The notes under the pieces were generated by a model that had not been told where the DNA came from, ran no database searches, and saw only the letters and a list, made by a program, of their open reading frames with translations. Source: Pseudoalteromonas sp. A601 (GTDB lineage Bacteria > Pseudomonadota > Gammaproteobacteria > Enterobacterales > Alteromonadaceae). From it: a stretch of DNA of 64,000 bases. Position 1 is the stretch's first letter. Each line of letters starts with the position of its first letter. Location of the stretch: NCBI RefSeq assembly GCF_002165575.1, contig NZ_MXQF01000019.1, positions 29,265 to 93,264 on the forward strand. Direction: 5' to 3'. The position numbers and the translations under genes were made by a program. Below are positions 26,996-35,348 of this stretch, one piece after another.

Positions 26996-27661
26996 ATGCC
27001 AACATTTACACAAGAAGAAGCCAGTGAATACGATTCTCGTATCACTCGGTTAATTCCTGGTTATGATTTACTGCACAGCACAACAGCCGCGCAGTTAAGT
27101 GCAACTTTGGGCGATAACGCACATATTTTAGTGGTAGGTTCAGGCACAGGTAAAGAGATTGCTGAGCTTGCTAAAATCAATTCAACATGGCGTTTTACTG
27201 CGCAAGATATTTCAACCGATATGCTGAATATTGGTCAACAGCGGTTTTCTGATTTAGGTATTAGTGAAAGAGTAAATGTACACGCTGGGGATATTACTGA
27301 GTTAAATGAGGCTGTGGATGCTGCATTGTGCCTGTTTGTAATGCATTTCTTACCAGATAATGGCGATAAAAAAGACATGTTCAAGGCGATAGCTAAACAA
27401 TTAAAGCCGCAAAGTAGCCTATATTTAGCTGACTTAATGCGCCCAGAAACCAGTTTTGAGCGTGATGCACAATTTAGCTTATGTCAACAACTGGGCTTAA
27501 CAGACATCGGGGTAGAGCGTATCAAGCATAACTTTGAACACGAGTTTTATCCGCTTGATAGAATCCGCTTGGCTGATTTGCTCGATGAAACTCGCTTTAG
27601 TGTTGGGAAGCTGTATTTTAAAGCACTTGGGTTTAGTGGTTATGTAACACATAAGCGTTAA
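26996..27661 (+). CDS. Class I SAM-dependent methyltransferase
   Basis: 221 residues. SAM-binding motif I is 'ILVVGSGTGKEIAELAK' (about 47-63), followed by the acidic strand 'FTAQDIS' and 'LCLFVMHFLPD' in the motif IV/post-I position. It is a small-molecule type with no DNA-recognition domain visible. An AAAGGA site precedes the ATG. It follows sbcC closely and may be co-transcribed. The substrate is unknown. Confidence 0.85.
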   Translation: MPTFTQEEASEYDSRITRLIPGYDLLHSTTAAQLSATLGDNAHILVVGSGTGKEIAELAKINSTWRFTAQDISTDMLNIGQQRFSDLGISERVNVHAGDITELNEAVDAALCLFVMHFLPDNGDKKDMFKAIAKQLKPQSSLYLADLMRPETSFERDAQFSLCQQLGLTDIGVERIKHNFEHEFYPLDRIRLADLLDETRFSVGKLYFKALGFSGYVTHKR

Positions 27662-27726
27662 TCAATATAGAAAGTCGCTTATTGCATTATCAATTACTCT
27701 TATTAAGTCTGCATTAAAGCATTTTT

Positions 27727-27760
27727 AAAACCATTTACCCAACTAGAGGGCGATGGTTTT
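27727..27760. terminator. Weak hairpin after the methyltransferase gene
   Basis: AAAACCAT (27727-27734) pairs with ATGGTTTT (27753-27760) across an 18-base loop; the right arm ends in TTTT. A possible terminator for the sbcDC-methyltransferase unit. Confidence 0.4.
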
Positions 27761-27769
27761 AACATCCCT

Positions 27770-27990
27770 CACAAACATTAAAGATTTTAGTTTTTCATTC
27801 CATTTGTCCTTCGTTTGTCCACTACCTGCAGCCTTCGCTGATACCTTTACCAGCTTAATCCACTGGCTTGAAAACTACACCGGCTACTTGCAACAGGTGC
27901 CGATAAACAAATATCCGTGATAACGACTTCGACAATTAAGGTCTTTTCATCGGGTGGTGTCACTAATTGATAATTATGTTTAAAATGTTA
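27770..27990 (-). pseudogene. Decayed gene, possibly DUF3313-like lipoprotein
   Basis: On the minus strand one frame reads 'KHNYQLVTPPDEKTLIVEVV' and continues 'ITDI'. Other frames then give 'VAGVVFKPVD', 'AGKGISEG' and 'WTNEGQME' in the same order, with stops between them. The order and style resemble the C-terminal half of DUF3313 proteins, but this is from memory of the family. At least two frame breaks are needed, so it cannot make a working protein. Confidence 0.35.
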
Positions 27991-28096
27991 AGGCAAAGCC
28001 TAACCCACCGTTCCTTCATTGTTTACAGCTCACTAAACAACCCAACAGCAATCTTCTGTCTTTGAGATCACTATACAACTGGTACTAAATGGAGCA

Positions 28097-28234
28097 ATGT
28101 TACGAGCTCAAACAAATCCATTACTTAGTAAAAGAGCCATTATAATAATAGCTGTAGGGGGCATTATTGATTGCCTTATTGCAAGTGTACTTTTGCTGGC
28201 AACAAACCAAGTTTACACAAATGAAATATATTGA
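28097..28234 (+). CDS. Small membrane ORF, 45 residues, or remnant
   Basis: The frame reads 'MLRAQTNPLLSKRAIIIIA' followed by a hydrophobic helix ('GGIIDCLIASVLLLATN') and a short tail. The frame is open for 21 codons upstream of the ATG, so it may be the end of a larger lost gene. GGAG is only two bases before the ATG, too close for a good ribosome site. No family recognised. Confidence 0.25.
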   Translation: MLRAQTNPLLSKRAIIIIAVGGIIDCLIASVLLLATNQVYTNEIY

Positions 28235-28306
28235 GAATTGAGGTTAAAACGATGAAGCCTTGCTGGTTCAGCCAAACTAACAGCCTAACCAGCGTATCTA
28301 CTTTGA

Positions 28307-29800
28307 TTACTGATCATCCGTTTTTAATTGTTTAGCCCGCTCTTCTGCGGCTATTAACTGTGCTGATTTTGGTGCTTTCTTTTTGGGTTCTATCTTTGGT
28401 TTTTCTGTCGAATTAGGATCCCAAGTTGGATCTAAAGATAAATTAGAAAATGGGTTTTTAGATGCCCCTTGCTGTTGAGTGGAACTTGTATTATGTAACT
28501 CATCAGCTGCCTCTGAAATTTCTTTGTTATCCGTATTTTTCTCGGCTTCTAATTCATTATTAAGTGCAGATAGCGCTTTGACAATTTCATTTTCATCATC
28601 GGCTAGTTTTTCTGCTGACTCGGCAGGCTGGGTTTCATTAGGCTCAGATTGTGATACTGAGAGCTCGTCTGCTTGAGTCGTTGACGGCTCACTGCTGCGG
28701 TTTAGTGACGATTTATCTGATTCACTTTCAGCTTCTAACTGAACTTTAATATCAATCTCTAACTTTGTGCTGTCTACTTCACTTGGCCCAGTCGGATTTT
28801 GTATTAAACAAAGCTCATCCGCATCCGTAGGCTCTTTATGTGTTACATAGGCCTCAACCTGTGGTTTTTGACCAGGTAAAGGCGCGTTGGGGTCGAAAGT
28901 ACGTACTTCAGGCTCTTTAAAGTTATGCTCACTTTTGAAAGTAGGTTTAGCAAAGTCATTATTTATACTTTCCTGTGTTGCTTTAACAGTGTCAGTATCA
29001 GCAACATCCGTTCTTTTAGCTGCAACAGCAACCTCATCATTTTGTAGATTTTGCTCAGGCACAGACGTTGGTTTTATAAGCGGTTTATCAACCTTTTTGT
29101 TAGGCTTTATTTCAGGTGGCGTAGCCTTTACCTCAGCACTACTTAGCTCATTCGTTTGCTTTCTCATACGCAACTTGTATAGCACCAAGCCCGCTATTAA
29201 CAATACCAGAACAATAATTAAAAGAGGGGTCATTAAAGATGTTGACTCTTCTACAGGCACAACGGGTGGCGCCACAAACTTTTTCGCCGGTGCAGTGATT
29301 TTTTCCTCAGCTGCGACTGGCTCAATGCTGCCTTGTTGTAGCTGAGTATTAGCAGCAACTTGCGGCTGAGCAACCTCCTGATCAGGCAATTGAGCCGGCT
29401 CAGCAACTTCCTGTGTTATATCTAGTTTTTCAAGCTCTACAGGTTTATCAGTTTGTTTGCGTTTTAGCTCTTCATCTTGAGCGACAGTGTCAAGGGGGTT
29501 TACAGTGTTTGTTAGTGACTCAATATTGAGTGCCGATTCTGTTTGAATATTTTCAGACTCGTTACTGAGAGTTTTTTCAGGCTGATTTAATAGCTGCTGT
29601 GTGTTTTTTCCCACAGGTGGATTACTGCAATTTTTGTCAAAATCACGTTTCGCATTACGATAACTACGACTACTTTTGTCGTCACTGTATTGCTGCATTT
29701 GTTGTTTATACAAAATACACATAGCTTCACTGTATTTTGCAGCGCTACTAAAACTACAAATACAAAGAGCGAATAAAAAAAGTCGAGTAACTAAAGCCAT
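28307..29800 (-). CDS. Unknown single-pass membrane protein with acidic cytoplasmic region
   Basis: 497 residues. A signal peptide ('MALVTRLFLFALCICSFSSA') is followed by a short Cys-containing domain (C28, C58) in which 'DKSSRSYRNAKRDFDKNC' is prominent. A Gln/Glu/Pro-rich stretch follows, then one membrane helix at about 189-207 ('LLIIVLVLLIAGLVLYKLRM') and a 290-residue acidic, low-complexity tail ending in a Lys-rich segment. The layout recalls FimV-like or polar-scaffold proteins, but no LysM or TPR domain is seen. One copy of the TGTAAA palindrome (with a mismatch) lies in the gene. Function unknown. Confidence 0.7.
   Translation of the reverse strand: MALVTRLFLFALCICSFSSAAKYSEAMCILYKQQMQQYSDDKSSRSYRNAKRDFDKNCSNPPVGKNTQQLLNQPEKTLSNESENIQTESALNIESLTNTVNPLDTVAQDEELKRKQTDKPVELEKLDITQEVAEPAQLPDQEVAQPQVAANTQLQQGSIEPVAAEEKITAPAKKFVAPPVVPVEESTSLMTPLLIIVLVLLIAGLVLYKLRMRKQTNELSSAEVKATPPEIKPNKKVDKPLIKPTSVPEQNLQNDEVAVAAKRTDVADTDTVKATQESINNDFAKPTFKSEHNFKEPEVRTFDPNAPLPGQKPQVEAYVTHKEPTDADELCLIQNPTGPSEVDSTKLEIDIKVQLEAESESDKSSLNRSSEPSTTQADELSVSQSEPNETQPAESAEKLADDENEIVKALSALNNELEAEKNTDNKEISEAADELHNTSSTQQQGASKNPFSNLSLDPTWDPNSTEKPKIEPKKKAPKSAQLIAAEERAKQLKTDDQ
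29488..29504. repeat. Dispersed palindrome, copy 4 (one mismatch)
   Basis: TGTCAA-GGGGG-TTTACA on the plus strand; the left arm differs at one base from the others. On the coding (minus) strand it reads ACT-GTA-AAC-CCC-CTT-GAC-ACT (TVNPLDT), in the same codon phase as copies 3 and 5. Confidence 0.65.
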
Positions 29801-29862
29801 TATTAATTTACATCACAGATATAACACAGTGACTTTAGTGTAATATCACTATGAAAATTAAT

Positions 29863-31326
29863 CTACTCAATCACCATTAACGAGCGGTATTCGTCATAAG
29901 CAAATTGATCTGTCATGCCGCTAATGTAATCTTGAATTAATCGGCAACGAAAATAAAACTCATAGGCTGAATAATGATCTGGCTCGCCAGTTAAATTATC
30001 AATGGCTTTTTGGTAACTGTTTAAATGTTTTTTAGATAGTTTTTTAATTAACCTTGATTCAATTAAAAACTGCGGATCACCTTTTATCACTCGTTTAAAT
30101 GCATCACTATTGAGCGCTAATAATGGTTTGTAACAATCAAGCAATCCTGTAATTATACGATAGCCTTGCAGCTCTAGTTTCCCTACTTCTTGATGACAAA
30201 ATACATGCTCTAAGGCGACCTGCTTTAAAGTTTTAGTTACTGCGTGCAGATAGCTGTTATCTTCTAGTAACGCCTGATTAAAATCACCATGATAAATTGT
30301 ATCAATATGTTCAATAAAGCGTTTAGCCGCATGATTCACAAGAGGATGCATTAGCGAAACTCTTAAATAAATAAAAAATTCACTATTAAAGTTATAAGGC
30401 TGCTCACTTGCTTTGCTATAAGCATAATCAATGGCTTTTTCTGCAAAGTTTAAGTGTTCAGTATCATCAATTGTTAAATTTATTAGCGTGCGTTTGTATT
30501 GCTGTTTTAATTTTTCGCATAACGATTCCACACTTATAATATCTTTTTCAACAGCGTCTTCTATATCAGCTAAACAATAGGAAATGTCATCAGCAGCCTC
30601 CATGATATAACTGGCTGGATGACGGCAATATTGATTGATCTCAAGTTCATTTTGTAAGGCTTCAATAAATGGTTTTTCACTAAAGTAATACCCAACCTTT
30701 TTCATTAAATAGTGTTTATCTTTTGGGGTATCACACATTGCCATACTTGCAGGGCGCGTATATTTTAAAATTCCAGCCGTTTGGCTATAGGTTAAATTAA
30801 GTGACAATAATGAATGAACGATTCTGATCCCTTGGGCATTCCCTTCAAAGTTTTGAATATCATCGCGTAAATGCTTAAAAATAACGCTAATTCCAGTATT
30901 GGGAGTTTTGCAACGTTCTGGAGTAATACTATCAAGGTGAGTTTGAAACCATTGGTTAATTGCTGCTTCACCAAAGTGCCCGAACGGTGGGTTGCCTATA
31001 TCGTGCATCAAACAGGCCATTTCAACCAGGCTTTCAAGTGGCCGTTCTAAATCGATTAGCCCAAACTCTCGTTGCTGTTGCTGCGTTAAATAATGAAATA
31101 TACGCTGTACAATAAACCGACCAACTTGTTGCACTTCAAGAGAGTGAGTGAGTCTTGAACGCACAGCTGCATTGCGTTCTAACGGAAATACTTGGGTTTT
31201 TTGTTGTAATCGACGGATTGCCGCGCTATTAATTATTCGGCCTCGATCGCTTTCCAGCGCCGTGTGTAAATTAGCAGTCGAGCGCAGCTCACGTGCAGGC
31301 GTTATTTTTTTTCGAAAGTCGATCAT
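29863..31326 (-). CDS. dgt: Deoxyguanosinetriphosphate triphosphohydrolase (dGTPase)
   Basis: 487 residues, close to E. coli Dgt. HD-domain metal residues are visible at H61 ('RLTHSLEV'), H108-D109 and H117 ('HDIGNPPFGH'), with a later Asp in 'ADDISYCLADIEDAV'. It cleaves dGTP to deoxyguanosine and triphosphate, keeping dNTP pools low; family members also act in phage defence. Here it is a single gene with no defence genes beside it. Confidence 0.93.
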   Translation of the reverse strand: MIDFRKKITPARELRSTANLHTALESDRGRIINSAAIRRLQQKTQVFPLERNAAVRSRLTHSLEVQQVGRFIVQRIFHYLTQQQQREFGLIDLERPLESLVEMACLMHDIGNPPFGHFGEAAINQWFQTHLDSITPERCKTPNTGISVIFKHLRDDIQNFEGNAQGIRIVHSLLSLNLTYSQTAGILKYTRPASMAMCDTPKDKHYLMKKVGYYFSEKPFIEALQNELEINQYCRHPASYIMEAADDISYCLADIEDAVEKDIISVESLCEKLKQQYKRTLINLTIDDTEHLNFAEKAIDYAYSKASEQPYNFNSEFFIYLRVSLMHPLVNHAAKRFIEHIDTIYHGDFNQALLEDNSYLHAVTKTLKQVALEHVFCHQEVGKLELQGYRIITGLLDCYKPLLALNSDAFKRVIKGDPQFLIESRLIKKLSKKHLNSYQKAIDNLTGEPDHYSAYEFYFRCRLIQDYISGMTDQFAYDEYRSLMVIE

Positions 31327-31494
31327 AGCAGTTCCTTTTTTTACATAGTTTTAATCTAACAGCTTGTATCATAAATTAAAATATTTGAATTTATTTGAGT
31401 TATTACTTTAATCTTACCCACTCGTTAATATATTATTCATTTTGATTACTTTTCTATTCATATAAGGACAGCCTTTTTACGGCTTTATACATGC

Positions 31495-32904
31495 ATGACG
31501 CAAAAAACTCTCTTTAGGCAGTGCCTTTTAATACACACACTCATTAGTTGTGTGCTTTTGACGGCTTGTCAGAGCACGCCCTCAGAGCAAGCTCAGCCCC
31601 TCACAACAACTGAAGTTAAAGCATTAGAAGCCCGTGCTAAAGTATTGGCTGCTAGAGGGTTTTATGAAACCAGTATTGGCAACATAAATTACACAGGGCA
31701 ACGCCAGTGCAATAACTTTCAATTACAAAGCCATCGTGGTTCTATCAGGTATCCAGAAAACTCGATTAACGCTGTGCTTGATGCAATAGACAATAATTTT
31801 GACGTGATTGAAATAGATGTTCGTGTAACGCGTGATAAAGTATGGGTAGTTCATCATGATGCACGCACCGGGCGAGAGACAGGCACTACAGACAATAAAC
31901 AACGCAAAATAGAGTCTATTCGTTATGAAAAAGAGTGGGGGTATTTACGAGAGCGTGACCAAGAAACAGGAATGCTTACCGGCAACGTACCGCCATCATT
32001 TAATGCTTTAGCCTCTGCCTTTTCACATGCACGTAAGCCCGGACAAAGCATAAATATTGAAATAAAGTCTCGTGCTGGTATCGATAACTTAAAAATGCTC
32101 GATTACTTAGCCCACAAATATATTGGCACTGGCAATTATTTTTTTAGTAGCTTAGAGATGCGTAATCTAATTCGAATGCGAGATATAAATCCAGATATTT
32201 ACTTAGCGTATATTCAATCGCCCGCAAAAGCCTCACTACAAAAACTAGCTGCGGACTTAAAAAGAGGGGCAGGAAGCGATCCTATTTATGAGCGTAATAA
32301 AGAACAGCTTGAAAGTATACAGGCATTTGGTAGCCGTCGGCATCGTGTTACTCGCTATGACAATCCCTTAAAGTTAGATAAACTTAAAAAGCAGCTCAAA
32401 CGCAATTTTGGTTATGTACTGGATATACGCCACTACAAACAATCAGCCACAGTGTTAAAACGTACTGCTCAACGCCAAGGGATCCCTCTAGCCACCTACT
32501 CCATCAATGGCCATGATTACCACGAAAAGAGTTTATTAGCGCAACCTAAACAGCTTCGTCCAGATTCAGTCATTATTGATGACACTGTTTACGGGTTTTG
32601 TTCTGTATTTGAGTTGCCGCCTGTAAAGCCCATTTACACCGATGATATTGACGCTAAATTAATTGCCAGCATGCCAATTGACCTAGATTTAGAGCGTTTA
32701 GATAATTTAGCAAGTTATGCTCGCAATCAGCTCTATCCTGCGGTTGGTAATAAACTTAAGTCAACATCAACCCTGTCTTATACACCGAAGACAAAACAAG
32801 CAACACCTGCGCCAAATTTTGACATTGGTAATCGAGAAACAGACGAAGATTTTAGTTTAGAAACAGACCCTGTGATTGAACTAGAGCTTCGTAAAAAACA
32901 ATAA
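31495..32904 (+). CDS. Glycerophosphodiester phosphodiesterase-family lipoprotein
   Basis: 469 residues. The N-terminus ends in the lipobox LLTAC (about residues 21-25), so it should be a lipoprotein. The GDPD barrel contains 'QSHRGSIRYPENS' (first catalytic His), 'IEIDVRVTRD' and 'VVHHDART' (second His). It would split glycerophosphodiesters from phospholipid turnover. Close downstream are a large unknown membrane protein and a nucleotide-pyrophosphatase-like enzyme, so the group may handle phosphodiesters at the envelope (inference). A TGTAAA palindrome near the 3' end encodes 'PVKPIYT'. The C-terminal 80 residues after the barrel are low complexity. Confidence 0.85.
   Translation: MTQKTLFRQCLLIHTLISCVLLTACQSTPSEQAQPLTTTEVKALEARAKVLAARGFYETSIGNINYTGQRQCNNFQLQSHRGSIRYPENSINAVLDAIDNNFDVIEIDVRVTRDKVWVVHHDARTGRETGTTDNKQRKIESIRYEKEWGYLRERDQETGMLTGNVPPSFNALASAFSHARKPGQSINIEIKSRAGIDNLKMLDYLAHKYIGTGNYFFSSLEMRNLIRMRDINPDIYLAYIQSPAKASLQKLAADLKRGAGSDPIYERNKEQLESIQAFGSRRHRVTRYDNPLKLDKLKKQLKRNFGYVLDIRHYKQSATVLKRTAQRQGIPLATYSINGHDYHEKSLLAQPKQLRPDSVIIDDTVYGFCSVFELPPVKPIYTDDIDAKLIASMPIDLDLERLDNLASYARNQLYPAVGNKLKSTSTLSYTPKTKQATPAPNFDIGNRETDEDFSLETDPVIELELRKKQ
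32622..32638. repeat. Dispersed palindrome TGTAAA-GCCCA-TTTACA, copy 5 (inside GDPD gene)
   Basis: Perfect arms with a GCCCA centre. It is read as CCT-GTA-AAG-CCC-ATT-TAC-ACC (PVKPIYT), in the same codon phase as copies 3 and 4. Confidence 0.8.
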
Positions 32905-32913
32905 GCTTAAATA

Positions 32914-35232
32914 ATGAAAACAAACATAAAACCATTTTGGTGGCGCTATTTATTACTCATACTTGCTACCTTATACCTTATTCCTGAGGCAATATTTAAT
33001 TCCCAATTAGTGTCGCTAGTTGGTTTAGGAACACCAGATGCCAAAGACTTAGAACACCTAGAAATTTATGGTCGGGCAGTGTCGGGAATCGGTGTATCGC
33101 TATTATTGGCTGATTTTTTACCAAAACCATGGGTTGCTAAATTTGGCCGAGGGATGATTTCATTAGCCGCGCTGTTATGTTTAGTTTGGCCTGTTGTATT
33201 CTACGGCCAAAAATATGTAATAGAAAAAACGCTAATTGAGCCTTCGACAGCAGAGCAACGGCAATTTGCTACTTACAGTGCAGCGCTTAGAGATGCCTTA
33301 GCGATGAATACAATAAAGGTGAATGGGTTAGATTATGACTCTGCTGATTTAAAAAGCTCAGAAAACTTAACCTTTCTCGCTCTCTTCGGTGGCTTGCTCT
33401 ACAGTGATGCAGCGCTTTCAGACAATATTGAACAAGACAAACGCAAAATTATTGCGGCCTTTGTACAAAAAAAAGCATACCAAGACTTTGATAAACATTA
33501 CCACGATTACAGCCAGCTCTATGATGAGCTCGTAGAAAAATATAAATCATATGCCAAGGGCAGTAAAAAATATAACCATACATTAGCCTCTATCGATGAG
33601 CGTGAGCAAGGGTATTGGCAACAAGTAGAGCAAGAAATCAATAATGGTTGGGGGCAATACCAAAAAGCTCAAAAAGCCCATATTGCCAAGGCGTCGGCAC
33701 GCGCACAAAAATACGGCCCTAAAATATATGATTACCACGAGCGTATCAATAAATGCTCAGACCGTTATGATAAAAGCAGTGAGAAAGATCGTCGTAACCG
33801 TTGCTATGAACGTGCCAATGCAGATTATCGAAGCGATATTTTAAAAGCGGGATTGGGTTATATTGAGCCTGACTATTGGCTTATTGTTGAAGAGATATCA
33901 GCGGCTGAAAATGCCGCAGGAAGCATATTGATGGGAGTGTTAACTGGCGGTGTTTATACAGCACTACAAGCGGCCAGTTTAGCCACTGGAGGTGATGGCG
34001 GGTTAAAAGACAAACGTTATAAATACACCGACGATCCGGATCATTATCAAGTGCGTTTTTTACAGCACCCTAATTTTCATAATATGTTTGAGAAAGAGAC
34101 GGGCTACCCTTTTACAATAGACGATTTAATAGTGTTTAGAAGCCATGGAACGACAGCTAAAAAGCTACGCTCTCACTTTAAAAGTAAAGGGCTCCAATTA
34201 CCTGATAATTGGAGTATTGCGCAACGTTCTACATTTGCAGCCGCCGTACATACTAAAGTAACAGCGCAAGCTAACGCCTCATGGCGACAAGAAATGGCTC
34301 AGCGTAAGTTATCACTTGAGCCCAACTTAAGCTGGGTTCAATTTCAATTAGATCCACAAATTCAGGCTAGAATCGCAGATCGAATGGGCGACTTATATGT
34401 TAAAGGTATTCGCGCAGATTGGAATAAAAAGAACTTTAAGGAGCATGTTCTTGACCCAAATGTCGCTAAACGAGCAGACAAATACATGGCGATGCTAACT
34501 GGTTCACAAGGTAAATTCGCGGATGGTGGTGAATATGCGCAATATGGCAAACAAGCATTACGCTCTGTCATTATTCCGCCTATTTCAATGTCGTTATCAC
34601 TGTTTTTAATTTGCTTAACATTTAGCAAGTTACCGCTCAAATTATGGCAGCTCATTATACCAGCCCAAACTAAACAAGGGTTTTCGGTGATAGCGCTGTT
34701 AAACAAGCTATTAATGCCAGCAATTATCTTAATTGTGCCGGTTATGTTTGTCTCAAATAGCTTTACTAAAGATACACAAAGCCCCGTTAATTACTTTTTA
34801 GAAAAAGTCGATGAGTCGAGCAACCCCGTATTTAGCTATGCCATTCGTTGGACTTTACATGCCCAACCTATATTGCATCCATTGGGATTAAAATTTGAAG
34901 AACATTTTCATTTGTATCAGAAGTTTAGTCCACTAAGTCATGCGCTGGCTAAAGTAGATACTTTGCGTTATGACGAAATAAATTTAAACGCTAAACAGCA
35001 GCAAAAACGCAACTATGTGGTTGCACAAAAAACAAAACTAACAGTGCAAAGTAATGCCACAAACTTTACTGTACGCATTATGAATATTGGCCCTAAATAT
35101 AAACAGGGAATGATTCTTAAATCTGGTAGTTATGATATTCAAGTGTCTGCGCCGGGCTACAAGACATATCGCAGATGGCATCAACTAGATGCCGGTGAAC
35201 AAAACTTAAATATCGCTCTAACTCGTCAGTAA
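32914..35232 (+). CDS. Unknown multi-pass membrane protein with C-terminal PEGA-like domain
   Basis: 772 residues. Hydrophobic segments lie near 12-35, 54-70, 80-100, 550-572 and 590-612. Between the two groups is a long charged region of about 430 residues, rich in Lys, Arg and Tyr, with a Cys-containing patch 'HERINKCSDRYDKSSEKDRR'. The last 60 residues, 'SGSYDIQVSAPGYKTYRRWH' and on, look like a PEGA domain, a small beta fold seen in surface proteins. It starts 9 bases after the GDPD lipoprotein gene, so the two are one operon. I do not recognise the rest and assign no function. Confidence 0.65.
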   Translation: MKTNIKPFWWRYLLLILATLYLIPEAIFNSQLVSLVGLGTPDAKDLEHLEIYGRAVSGIGVSLLLADFLPKPWVAKFGRGMISLAALLCLVWPVVFYGQKYVIEKTLIEPSTAEQRQFATYSAALRDALAMNTIKVNGLDYDSADLKSSENLTFLALFGGLLYSDAALSDNIEQDKRKIIAAFVQKKAYQDFDKHYHDYSQLYDELVEKYKSYAKGSKKYNHTLASIDEREQGYWQQVEQEINNGWGQYQKAQKAHIAKASARAQKYGPKIYDYHERINKCSDRYDKSSEKDRRNRCYERANADYRSDILKAGLGYIEPDYWLIVEEISAAENAAGSILMGVLTGGVYTALQAASLATGGDGGLKDKRYKYTDDPDHYQVRFLQHPNFHNMFEKETGYPFTIDDLIVFRSHGTTAKKLRSHFKSKGLQLPDNWSIAQRSTFAAAVHTKVTAQANASWRQEMAQRKLSLEPNLSWVQFQLDPQIQARIADRMGDLYVKGIRADWNKKNFKEHVLDPNVAKRADKYMAMLTGSQGKFADGGEYAQYGKQALRSVIIPPISMSLSLFLICLTFSKLPLKLWQLIIPAQTKQGFSVIALLNKLLMPAIILIVPVMFVSNSFTKDTQSPVNYFLEKVDESSNPVFSYAIRWTLHAQPILHPLGLKFEEHFHLYQKFSPLSHALAKVDTLRYDEINLNAKQQQKRNYVVAQKTKLTVQSNATNFTVRIMNIGPKYKQGMILKSGSYDIQVSAPGYKTYRRWHQLDAGEQNLNIALTRQ

Positions 35233-35238
35233 ATTCAC

Positions 35239-35340
35239 ATGGAATTAAAATACAGCATTGTCAGCAAATTGAAAAAAACGATTGCTAAATTCCGTAAAGA
35301 ATATGACACCATAACCAATCGTATAAATAAATTTAACTAG
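35239..35340 (+). CDS. Very small ORF, 33 residues, unknown
   Basis: An ATG-to-TAG frame in the gap between the 772-residue membrane protein and the NPP-like gene. It encodes a basic helix-like peptide, 'MELKYSIVSKLKKTIAKFRK' then 'EYDTITNRINKFN'. No clear ribosome site. It fits the gap precisely, stopping 8 bases before the next ATG, but chance cannot be excluded. Confidence 0.3.
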   Translation: MELKYSIVSKLKKTIAKFRKEYDTITNRINKFN

Positions 35341-35348
35341 GAATACTA

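Larger units (their letters stand above)
27662..28306. other. Intergenic region with decayed coding remnants
   Basis: The 645 bases after the methyltransferase hold a weak terminator-like stem, a decayed minus-strand frame (27770-27990) and a short plus-strand membrane-like frame (28097-28234). No full gene is visible. Confidence 0.55.

Noticed and set aside
22089..27661. SbcCD plus methyltransferase as a defence system
   Set aside because: SbcD and SbcC are typical housekeeping subunits with all normal motifs; the methyltransferase has no target-recognition domain and looks like a small-molecule enzyme.
29863..31326. dGTPase as a phage-defence gene
   Set aside because: It matches the ordinary Dgt family in length and motifs and has no defence neighbours.
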